Both the position numbers and the translations under genes were made by a program. From Anaerolineales bacterium (GTDB taxonomy: Bacteria; Chloroflexota; Anaerolineae; Anaerolineales; E44-bin32): 9,997 nt of DNA. This document shows positions 1 through 5,348 of this stretch, one piece after another; within the stretch, counting starts at the first letter, position 1, and each line of letters starts with the position of its first letter. The notes beneath the pieces are model-generated. The model did no database searches. It had not been told where the DNA came from and was given only the letters and a program-made list of their open reading frames with translations. The DNA is taken from the NCBI GenBank assembly GCA_030642885.1, contig DAOWMX010000056.1:1-9997 (forward strand). The letters run 5' to 3'.

Positions 1-121
1 CAGATTTGCGATCGCGAGGGTGCTGGTTGGCCCTGTTTTCTAGATAACCCCTTCAATGCTTTGGTTTCGATCCTTCACTGCCCAGGCTCAGATGCATTCA
101 GGCAGAGTCCTTGAAATTGAA

Positions 122-127
122 TATAAT
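122..127 (+). promoter_or_regulatory. Possible -10 box for the WD40 lipoprotein gene
   Basis: A perfect TATAAT lies at 122-127, about 90 bases before the TTG start at 215. No good -35 hexamer is found at 16-18 bases upstream; the best is TTCAGG at 97-102, with a 19-base spacer. A TG dinucleotide at 118-119 is one base out of register for an extended -10 element. The box is suggestive only. Confidence 0.3.
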
Positions 128-201
128 TGCCGAAGTGTGTTTCAAAAGAGGGCGCACTGCGCCTTACAGTTGATTGGAGCGTGAAACCGCCCTGCTTCCT
201 G

Positions 202-208
202 AAAGGAG
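202..208 (+). promoter_or_regulatory. Ribosome binding site that fixes a TTG start
   Basis: AAAGGAG at 202-208 is followed by a 6-base spacer and TTG at 215. No in-frame ATG occurs before residue 144, and only this start keeps the complete signal peptide and lipobox. Strong Shine-Dalgarno pairing probably compensates for the weak start codon. Confidence 0.8.
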
Positions 209-214
209 CCCATA

Positions 215-1363
215 TTGACTCCCTCGCGAAATTTTGTTTCACTGTTTGCTCTCCTCGCGTTGAGCTTGGGTGTACTCGCATGTGTGGTAACCGGCAGAAC
301 GACGCCAACGCCGTTTCCACCGAGTCCGACGCAAGCACCACCGCCACTGCCAACTCAAACAGCCACAACTCCTCCGCTTACGGCAACCCCACTTCCGCTA
401 ATTATCGATGAGACGAATGTCTTCGATCTCACCGCTGTTCACACACTCACAGGACATGGCAATGGCATTAAGGCGCTAGCTTTCTCCCCGGATGGGGAAA
501 CATTGGTAGTCTCAACCGGTGGAAGCAGCAGCAGACAGGAACACCGCTTGCGGTTGTGGGATGTAAGTACTGGTGACCTGATCGCCACCAGCGAAGAATT
601 CGACACAATCGCCTGGGATGTGGTCTTTTCTCCCGATGGCGAGATGATCGCTACCTCCTTGAGGGATGGCAGGATTGTGTTCTTGGACACGGCAGATTTG
701 AGCAACATTGGAGGCTTGAAGCACAACGGCGAAGTCAATAGCCTGACTTTTTCACCCGATGGTGGACTGCTCGCCGCCGGTGTGGCTGAGGCTGGGAATG
801 GGATGGTTTACATATGGGACGTTGCCAAGCAAACCATCATTCGCAGTTTCCGGGCGCATCCTTACAGTGTACCCAGCATGGCTTTTTCTCCAACAGGGCA
901 ATTCCTGGCTACTGGAGCTATCGATCGGGCTGTGAAGGTCTGGCAGGTAAGTAACGGCAGACTCCTTGAGACCCTCGCGCAGGATGGTCAGGGGACGAGT
1001 GTGGTCTTTTCAAAGGACGGTTCCTTGCTAGCTACGGCGATGTGTGCTCTTTCCGATGCAAATCTGAAATGCCTGCGCGGTGAAGTTTGGCTTTGGAACG
1101 TGTCGGATTGGGGTCTGATAAGGACCCTGAGCGGCCCTGTTGATCGGGTCGAGGCGGTAGCGCTCTCACCCGAGACGGCGCTTGTTGCCGGCGCCAGCAG
1201 GGATTTCGCCGTTTATATATGGCGACTCAGGGATGCAACACTTCTGCGGACATTAATCGGTCACAGCGAGGGGGTAACGGCGATAGCCTTCTCCCCAGAT
1301 GGTCGCTTCCTGGCAACAGGTTCTACCGACGAATCCGTGATCCTCTGGGCCATAGAGCCATGA
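215..1363 (+). CDS. WD40-repeat beta-propeller lipoprotein
   Basis: This is a 382-residue lipoprotein that should display one complete beta-propeller on the outer face of the membrane. Residues 1-22 form a type II signal peptide (Arg5, then a Leu/Ala-rich core) ending in the lipobox VLAC, so Cys23 is the lipidated residue. A Pro/Thr-rich spacer (about 28-62) separates the anchor from the folded part. Seven WD40 repeats follow at roughly 75-117, 122-160, 165-203, 208-245, 250-297, 301-338 and 343-380. The recurring FSPDG turn is at 90-94, 138-142, 179-183 and 359-363, with variants in the other blades. The closing W-D-like strand is clearest at LRLWDV (112-117) and YIWDV (199-203). GH dipeptides occur in blades 1 and 7. 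Seven repeats make exactly one closed propeller. WD40 propellers are protein or ligand binding platforms; no enzyme domain is attached. The start is TTG, chosen for its ribosome binding site and intact signal peptide. The specific partner is unknown. Confidence 0.95.
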   Translation: MTPSRNFVSLFALLALSLGVLACVVTGRTTPTPFPPSPTQAPPPLPTQTATTPPLTATPLPLIIDETNVFDLTAVHTLTGHGNGIKALAFSPDGETLVVSTGGSSSRQEHRLRLWDVSTGDLIATSEEFDTIAWDVVFSPDGEMIATSLRDGRIVFLDTADLSNIGGLKHNGEVNSLTFSPDGGLLAAGVAEAGNGMVYIWDVAKQTIIRSFRAHPYSVPSMAFSPTGQFLATGAIDRAVKVWQVSNGRLLETLAQDGQGTSVVFSKDGSLLATAMCALSDANLKCLRGEVWLWNVSDWGLIRTLSGPVDRVEAVALSPETALVAGASRDFAVYIWRLRDATLLRTLIGHSEGVTAIAFSPDGRFLATGSTDESVILWAIEP

Positions 1364-1528
1364 TATGGAATACTAAACCTGGGCGGGCTGCATCGATCGT
1401 GTTTTTCGTGTTGAGTAAGCTCCGTTGAACGATAAAGCCTGATGAAATCCACTTGCCCCTCTGATTAATCCATCCTATAGTGCCGCAATTCTTCAGTTCT
1501 TAACATCCACAATCCCGGAGGTTAACCA
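1364..1528. other. Intergenic region between two lipoprotein genes
   Basis: This gap of 165 bases holds a promoter candidate (1453-1481) and the Shine-Dalgarno GGAGGT at 1517-1522 for the next gene. A T-run at about 1401-1405 follows GC-rich sequence, but I could not fold a convincing terminator stem in front of it. Whether transcription from the WD40 gene reads through is open. Confidence 0.5.
1453..1481 (+). promoter_or_regulatory. Sigma70-like promoter for the small lipoprotein gene
   Basis: TTGCCC at 1453-1458 (4 of 6 matches to TTGACA) and TATAGT at 1476-1481 (5 of 6 matches to TATAAT) are separated by an ideal 17 bases. Transcription would begin near 1488, giving a leader of about 40 bases before the ATG at 1529. 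This supports independent transcription of the gene. Confidence 0.5.
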
Positions 1529-2227
1529 ATGACAAGTTCATCTTCTCCTACGCGCTCGCTCTTCTTCGCCATCCTCATCATGGTACTCCTTGCGGGGTGT
1601 GGCGGATCTTCAGCGGAGGTAATTGCACCTGAACCTGACTCAGAGGCAAAGCCGACGGCGCCGAGTGGGGAGGCGGGCACAGCGACGATACGGATTGAAC
1701 GTTCGGGGATATTTACCGGCACGGATTGGCACTGGGAAGTATACGGAGAGTTTCCAATTACACTTTACTTTGACGAAGGGGATGATTCACCCATCTTTTA
1801 CTCTACTGGTAAAGGCACGGCTATAATGACGGGGGTAGATGTTGGAATGACGGGTATCACTGCGCATACAACGGCCATTTGGGATGTTGACTTTGAGGTG
1901 CACGGTGCTTTCAACGCTAAAGATTGCAGCGTAGAAATCTATATTAAAGAAGTATGGGCGGAGGGTGCAGAAGTAACCATGGAAGTAGAAGGCGTGGTGG
2001 TCAGCGGGCAGACGGACGAGTTCATAATATTTACCGAAAACACATATGAACACAAATCCTTGAAGTTCCCATTAGGTATTGGGCAAGTAACCAAACCGCA
2101 AACGATTGGGAATACAGTCGGGGATGCAACCTTCACGATCACCAGTCTCAGCGTTCCCGAATTCACTGGTTGTGGCTCATTCGAATATCAGGATGAGTCC
2201 TTGGAACCGTCTGAAAATGGATCCTGA
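1529..2227 (+). CDS. Small beta-rich lipoprotein of unknown family
   Basis: This encodes a 232-residue predicted lipoprotein. The signal peptide has Arg9 and a hydrophobic core (about 11-21) and ends in LLAGC, so Cys24 is lipidated; a Gly/Ser then Pro/Glu-rich spacer runs to about residue 50. The rest (51-220) alternates short hydrophobic strands with Gly/Thr turns and reads as an all-beta fold. Only two cysteines remain in the mature domain, Cys133 and Cys215, which could form a disulfide. The tail (about 221-232) is acidic and probably disordered. No catalytic motif or named domain was recognised. The ATG at 1529 follows GGAGGT (1517-1522) with 6 bases between, which makes the start firm. 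The gene lies 165 bases after the WD40 gene and converges on the PD40 gene 17 bases downstream. A binding or structural envelope role is a guess from context alone. Confidence 0.87.
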   Translation: MTSSSSPTRSLFFAILIMVLLAGCGGSSAEVIAPEPDSEAKPTAPSGEAGTATIRIERSGIFTGTDWHWEVYGEFPITLYFDEGDDSPIFYSTGKGTAIMTGVDVGMTGITAHTTAIWDVDFEVHGAFNAKDCSVEIYIKEVWAEGAEVTMEVEGVVVSGQTDEFIIFTENTYEHKSLKFPLGIGQVTKPQTIGNTVGDATFTITSLSVPEFTGCGSFEYQDESLEPSENGS

Positions 2228-2244
2228 GGAGGAGTCCAGCCTGA
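2228..2244. other. Short convergent gap
   Basis: Only 17 bases separate the TGA of the small lipoprotein gene (2225-2227) from the TAA of the PD40 gene (2245-2247, minus). I could not fold a strong bidirectional terminator here, so the two transcripts probably overlap at their 3' ends. Confidence 0.6.
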
Positions 2245-3246
2245 TTATTTTCGATAGGCCACATACACATCCGCTTCGATGATCTCATCGTCGATGATGT
2301 AATGGTGGATGAAATACAGGTTGCCTTCAGCATCCAGAGTGGGTTCACCTGCGAATTGTGAGAGGATGAGCTCGGGTTCAGACCATGCTTCCCCCATCCA
2401 AAGGGAGCGGAAGATGCCGGGGGTTCCGAGGTAGGTCCTGGTAATCCATAGTTCGCTGCCATCCTGCGTGACAAAGGGTCGGCTGTCGTGCGCTTCACTG
2501 TTGACCTCGCGCACGTTCTCTGGTTGAGCCCATTCCCTATTGACCAGGTGGGTAACCCAAATATCATAATTGCCGGTCCCGCCCTCGCGGTCAGAGTGGA
2601 AATACAGGGTTTCCCAGTCATTGGTAAAGTGGAATTCTCCCATCTCGTAATCGGCGTTTAACTGCTCTCCGGCGTTCTCCCAGTTCATCCAGCGGCCGCC
2701 ACGATTCTCGGCGTGCCAAATGTCGATGTCCCGGTAATTTCCCTCACGTGCGGAGCAGAACCAGATCTCATCGTCCTGAGTGAATTGGCATCCATCCAGC
2801 GAAACCTTCCCCGGCTCCTGGAGCACCACTCTTTCGGGTTCGGTCCAGACTCCATCCATCTTCCTCGTCATGTAGATTCCTGTGACACCATCCAGAAGTT
2901 GTTTTTCAGGCGCAACGCGCACTTCGGGGGTAAAGAAGAAGGTAAAGACGTTTCCATCCGCGGAGATGAAAGGGGAATCCTCAGCCCCTGCAGTGTTGAT
3001 AGAGCCCTCCATGAGGACGGGGGAGTGCCATTCGTCGGAGTGCAGGATGGGCGGGTGTCGGTCAGTAGATGGCGTCATTTTGTTAACATCGACAGGGAGC
3101 GCCTCCAACCTTGTCGGAGGTTGGGTCGGCAAGAGTGGAGGCGCCAGAACTATTTCAGATGATTGTGGATTTCCGCAGCCGGTGAGAAGAGTAATCACCG
3201 AGAACCCGACGAGACTGGTCAGGAGGATGGTTTTCAGTAAACGCAT
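2245..3246 (-). CDS. PD40/TolB-like beta-propeller lipoprotein
   Basis: This 333-residue lipoprotein is read on the minus strand. The signal peptide (Arg2, Lys5, hydrophobic 7-21) ends in LLTGC, so Cys24 is the lipid anchor, and a Pro-rich spacer runs to about residue 65. The mature part shows at least five blades of the PD40 (WD40-like) type: SPFISADGNVFTFFF (91-105), LDGCQFTQDDEIWFCSAREG (150-169) with DIDIW (173-177), FHFTNDWETLYFHSDREGG (205-223) with NYDIW (226-230), SRPFVTQDGSELWITR (255-270), and PTLDAEGNLYFI (302-313). The pattern of a polar turn, an aromatic strand and then a Y/I-D-I-W strand is that of periplasmic TolB and PD40 propellers. Cys153 and Cys164 sit in one blade. GGAGAA (complement of 3252-3257) lies 5 bases before the ATG. 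No peptidase or OmpA domain follows, so the protein is a stand-alone propeller, probably a ligand or polymer binder. Confidence 0.94.
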   Translation of the reverse strand: MRLLKTILLTSLVGFSVITLLTGCGNPQSSEIVLAPPLLPTQPPTRLEALPVDVNKMTPSTDRHPPILHSDEWHSPVLMEGSINTAGAEDSPFISADGNVFTFFFTPEVRVAPEKQLLDGVTGIYMTRKMDGVWTEPERVVLQEPGKVSLDGCQFTQDDEIWFCSAREGNYRDIDIWHAENRGGRWMNWENAGEQLNADYEMGEFHFTNDWETLYFHSDREGGTGNYDIWVTHLVNREWAQPENVREVNSEAHDSRPFVTQDGSELWITRTYLGTPGIFRSLWMGEAWSEPELILSQFAGEPTLDAEGNLYFIHHYIIDDEIIEADVYVAYRK

Positions 3247-3317
3247 GGCCGTTCTCCGATAAGTGATTCCATAGGTGATGTTGCCAGCCTTTGAATTATC
3301 CTGTGTGCATGATTGCC

Positions 3318-3346
3318 TGAACAGACCGTTCGCTTTGTCATATAAT
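3318..3346 (+). promoter_or_regulatory. Sigma70-like promoter upstream of the TSP3 lipoprotein gene
   Basis: TGAACA at 3318-3323 (4 of 6 matches) and a perfect TATAAT at 3341-3346 are separated by 17 bases in an AT-rich stretch. Transcription would start near 3353. No better promoter was seen nearer the gene; TATTAT at 3555-3560 lacks a partner -35 box. Confidence 0.5.
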
Positions 3347-3401
3347 ATATCCCCTTATAGATGGTTTTGTTGCAGGCTATTACTGATGCGGATACGACAG
3401 G

Positions 3402-3422
3402 ACCAAGGGAAACTTCCCTGGT
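3402..3422 (+). other. Imperfect hairpin in the TSP3 gene leader
   Basis: ACCA(a)GGGA and TCCCTGGT can pair over 8 base pairs with one bulged A around an AACT loop. The stem begins about 50 bases after the predicted transcription start. The next T-run (3435-3439) is 12 bases beyond the stem, too far for a classical terminator. Its function is unknown. Confidence 0.35.
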
Positions 3423-3592
3423 AAATTGCGAATATTTTTCTACCTCAAGACAGGGTTCTTATGTAAAAGAAACAGCAGCCGTGACCACAATTTCCTATAA
3501 GACTATCGGCTGGAGTGTGGTGAAATACAAGACGAGATTGTTTACACGATAGTGTATTATTTGCCCGCCGCATCCTGTAAGGGGAAAATGCG

Positions 3593-5128
3593 ATGCTTTC
3601 TTACCAGCCAAAGCGGTTTCCACGCCCGTTATTAGTAACGTTATTCGTTTCCCTGCTGTTCCTCACGGCAGGCTGTGACCGTTTGGAAGAGCTCCAACCT
3701 CTTGTGCTTGACCTGATTGGCGGAGGGGCGACGCCATCCGCACCGCTCCCTGACTACATTGTTGAAGCAGTTAAAGGAGTGCCCGATCAGGTAGTAGACG
3801 CATCACCCGTGCAGCTTCGTAAGGAGGCGGCCGAGATCTTGCGCGTTCTCTCGACCTCCCACCCATCCCAAGACCTCACGGATGTTGAGACGCGCATCTT
3901 AGAGGATGTTAATCTTTTCCTCGATGAAAGCAGGCTGGAGGATTCCTCGGTATTGCTGCGCCATGTGGATGTTGCCAATCGCCTGCTTAAGTTAGCCTCT
4001 CAAAAACGATTGAAACCCGAAGTTCAGGATGCATATCTGCAAGCGTTAAAAACGCTTCTTTTGTCAGACTATAAGGTCGTTGCTCTCTCGGCAGCCGATG
4101 CGGAAGTTGTCGTAAAGTCAGCACGCGTGGCTGGTGATGTGATCTCGGATGTCGGAGTGCAGGCAGCCGAAAGTGAACTCGAACGTACGCGGGAGCTGAT
4201 GGTGGCGCTGGATGGCGCCTGGAGGCGTGGGGATGTGCGCGGGGGAATAAACCTCCTTGTGCCAGCCTGGGAGTCGTCGGCAGCTGTACGTTCCGTATGG
4301 GGTCTGCGATACGAAGGGGACTATGAAGAAGATGGCGTCATTGAATTATTTGAATTGAGTCTTGGATCCAGCCCCTTTGCCACGGACTCAGACAGTGATG
4401 GCTTGAGCGATTATTTTGAGATCATCGTGATGGGGCATCAAACGATGCCCGGATTGGCTGACACTGATGATGATGGTGTGATGGATGGGGATGAAGACCT
4501 CGACCTTGACGGTGTTTCCAATCTTATGGAGCGCGACCTCGGGACAGATCCGATGAAGCTTGATTCGGATGGCGATGGCATAAGTGATATGGCATTGGTC
4601 TTGGGGGAGAACATGGGCTCTATTACCGGCGACTCTGACGGGGATGGTTTGAGCGATGAGAGCGAAGAGCGTATGGGAACCGACCTATTCCATGTCGACA
4701 GCGATCGCGATGGCATCCCCGATGGACAGGAATACCACCTGCAGATCATTGTATTAGATGACATCGGGCTTTCAATAGACATTCTGGGGATGGGAGATCA
4801 CAGCCAGTCGATCTCCGTAGATCACATGGTCGGCGCGCCGGGCTTCGCCGGGAACTTTGGTCAGGTCGGTGATTTTGTGATCATCTCGACCGAACTGCCG
4901 TTTCAACTGGCGACTATTCATCTGACCTACGATGAGACGCTTGTCCCCGCCGGCGATGAACTTAATCTGAGATTGTTCCTCTACGATGAAGAGCTCGGGC
5001 AGATGGTGATGCTCGAGAGCCCCTCCGTCGATATGGAGGCCAATCAGATCCGTGGTGGAACCACCCAACTCGGCCCCATCGGTGTGCTTTACCTGCCGAT
5101 CTGGCAGGCGGTGAACCCGCAGCAGTAA
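3593..5128 (+). CDS. Lipoprotein with helical domain, thrombospondin type 3 Ca-binding repeats and C-terminal beta module
   Basis: This is a 511-residue predicted lipoprotein. The basic N-terminus (Lys7, Arg8, Arg11) and hydrophobic 13-25 lead to LTAGC, making Cys28 the lipid anchor. There is no other cysteine in the protein. Residues about 54-235 are rich in Leu, Ala, Glu, Lys and Arg with heptad-like spacing and look all-helical; I do not recognise the family. Residues 243-377 carry seven Asp-rich loops of the thrombospondin type 3/EF-hand-like form D-x-D-x-D-G: a degenerate one at 243-251, then loops starting at 265, 290, 302, 324, 347 and 369. Several are followed by the linker G-T-D (317-319, 362-364). 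Such repeats bind Ca2+ and stiffen extracellular spacers. Residues about 405-505 form a beta-rich module resembling, from memory, the C-terminal beta-sandwich found after Ca-binding repeats or VWA domains in large bacterial surface proteins; a typical run is IHLTYDETL (442-450), then RLFLYDEELGQM (460-471). AAGGGGA at 3579-3585 sits 7 bases before the ATG. Its role is probably a calcium-stabilised surface scaffold next to the giant repeat protein. Confidence 0.94.
   Translation: MLSYQPKRFPRPLLVTLFVSLLFLTAGCDRLEELQPLVLDLIGGGATPSAPLPDYIVEAVKGVPDQVVDASPVQLRKEAAEILRVLSTSHPSQDLTDVETRILEDVNLFLDESRLEDSSVLLRHVDVANRLLKLASQKRLKPEVQDAYLQALKTLLLSDYKVVALSAADAEVVVKSARVAGDVISDVGVQAAESELERTRELMVALDGAWRRGDVRGGINLLVPAWESSAAVRSVWGLRYEGDYEEDGVIELFELSLGSSPFATDSDSDGLSDYFEIIVMGHQTMPGLADTDDDGVMDGDEDLDLDGVSNLMERDLGTDPMKLDSDGDGISDMALVLGENMGSITGDSDGDGLSDESEERMGTDLFHVDSDRDGIPDGQEYHLQIIVLDDIGLSIDILGMGDHSQSISVDHMVGAPGFAGNFGQVGDFVIISTELPFQLATIHLTYDETLVPAGDELNLRLFLYDEELGQMVMLESPSVDMEANQIRGGTTQLGPIGVLYLPIWQAVNPQQ
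4319..4723 (+). repeat. Seven thrombospondin type 3-like Ca-binding loops
   Basis: The loops start at residues 243, 265, 290, 302, 324, 347 and 369 of the TSP3 lipoprotein. The clearest read DSDSDGLSD, DTDDDGVMD, DSDGDGISD, DSDGDGLSD and DSDRDGIPD. The first (DYEEDGVIE) is degenerate. At DNA level the motif recurs as gat/gac-rich runs with varied synonymous codons, so it is not a recent tandem duplication. Confidence 0.9.
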
Positions 5129-5133
5129 TTTGC

Positions 5134-5164
5134 TGGAAACCATGGGTTCCCAACCTTATTTCGT
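5134..5164 (+). terminator. Weak rho-independent terminator after the TSP3 gene
   Basis: TGG-A-AACC (5134-5141) can pair with GGTT-C-CCA (5145-5152) around an ATG loop, giving 7 base pairs with one A/C mismatch. It is followed by a moderately T-rich stretch (5153-5164). It lies 6 bases after the TAA stop, which is the right place, but both stem and T-tract are mediocre. Confidence 0.4.
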
Positions 5165-5248
5165 CAATAAACACACTTGTTTGCATCCGAGAGCCGCAAG
5201 CAGCGGTTGCGCTTGGAGCCAGCGACTATTTCCGTGCAATTGACCTCT

Positions 5249-5277
5249 TTGCTTGAACCTTGCAACCCATTTACAAT
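5249..5277 (+). promoter_or_regulatory. Possible promoter for the giant repeat gene
   Basis: TTGCTT at 5249-5254 (3 of 6 matches) and TACAAT at 5272-5277 (5 of 6 matches) are 17 bases apart, giving a leader of about 65 bases. A better -35 hexamer, TTGACC at 5240-5245, is too far (26 bases) from the same -10 box. Confidence 0.35.
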
Positions 5278-5348
5278 ACGTAGCACAGAGCTAGAATGTG
5301 AAGATAATTGGGGATGAGTTTCCGCTGATCTTGAGGCGCGCCTACAGT

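Larger units (their letters stand above)
1..214. other. Upstream tail and leader of the WD40 lipoprotein gene
   Basis: No confident gene is visible here. On the + strand the three frames entering from the left edge stop at 112-114 (TGA), 41-43 (TAG) and 45-47 (TAA). The C-terminal end of an upstream gene may lie here, but I cannot say in which frame. The remainder is an AT-richer leader with a TATAAT box and the ribosome binding site of the next gene. Confidence 0.5.
3247..3592. other. Divergent intergenic region with a long leader for the TSP3 lipoprotein gene
   Basis: These 346 bases lie between divergent genes. They hold the minus-strand ribosome binding site of the PD40 gene, a plus-strand promoter candidate (3318-3346), an imperfect hairpin (3402-3422) and the ribosome binding site AAGGGGA (3579-3585) of the TSP3 gene. 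If the promoter is used, the TSP3 mRNA has a leader of about 240 bases. A 63-codon frame at 3361-3552 has no ribosome binding site and no recognisable product, so I do not call it a gene. Confidence 0.55.
5129..5348. other. Intergenic region before the giant repeat protein
   Basis: These 220 bases hold a candidate terminator (5134-5164), a small weak hairpin (CGCAA 5195-5199 with TTGCG 5207-5211), a promoter candidate (5249-5277) and the leader of the giant gene. No small gene is convincing here. Confidence 0.5.

Noticed and set aside
8..15. GCGATCGC palindrome (HIP1-like), seen again at 4701-4708
   Set aside because: Two copies in 10 kb are far too few for a HIP1-rich cyanobacterial genome, and the second falls inside a coding Asp-rich loop.
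3295..3323. Possible minus-strand promoter for the PD40 gene (GATAAT with TGTTCA, 17 bases apart)
   Set aside because: The -35 hexamer matches at only 3 of 6 positions and is the same site used by the better plus-strand candidate, so the support is too weak to annotate.
3361..3552. Open frame of 63 codons in the leader of the TSP3 lipoprotein gene
   Set aside because: There is no Shine-Dalgarno before its ATG, the composition is unremarkable and no motif is visible. It is mentioned only as a possibility.
4319..4723. True EF-hands or dockerin modules in the TSP3 lipoprotein
   Set aside because: The Asp-rich loops lack the flanking helices and the duplicated dockerin layout; the spacing and the GTD linkers fit thrombospondin type 3 repeats better.
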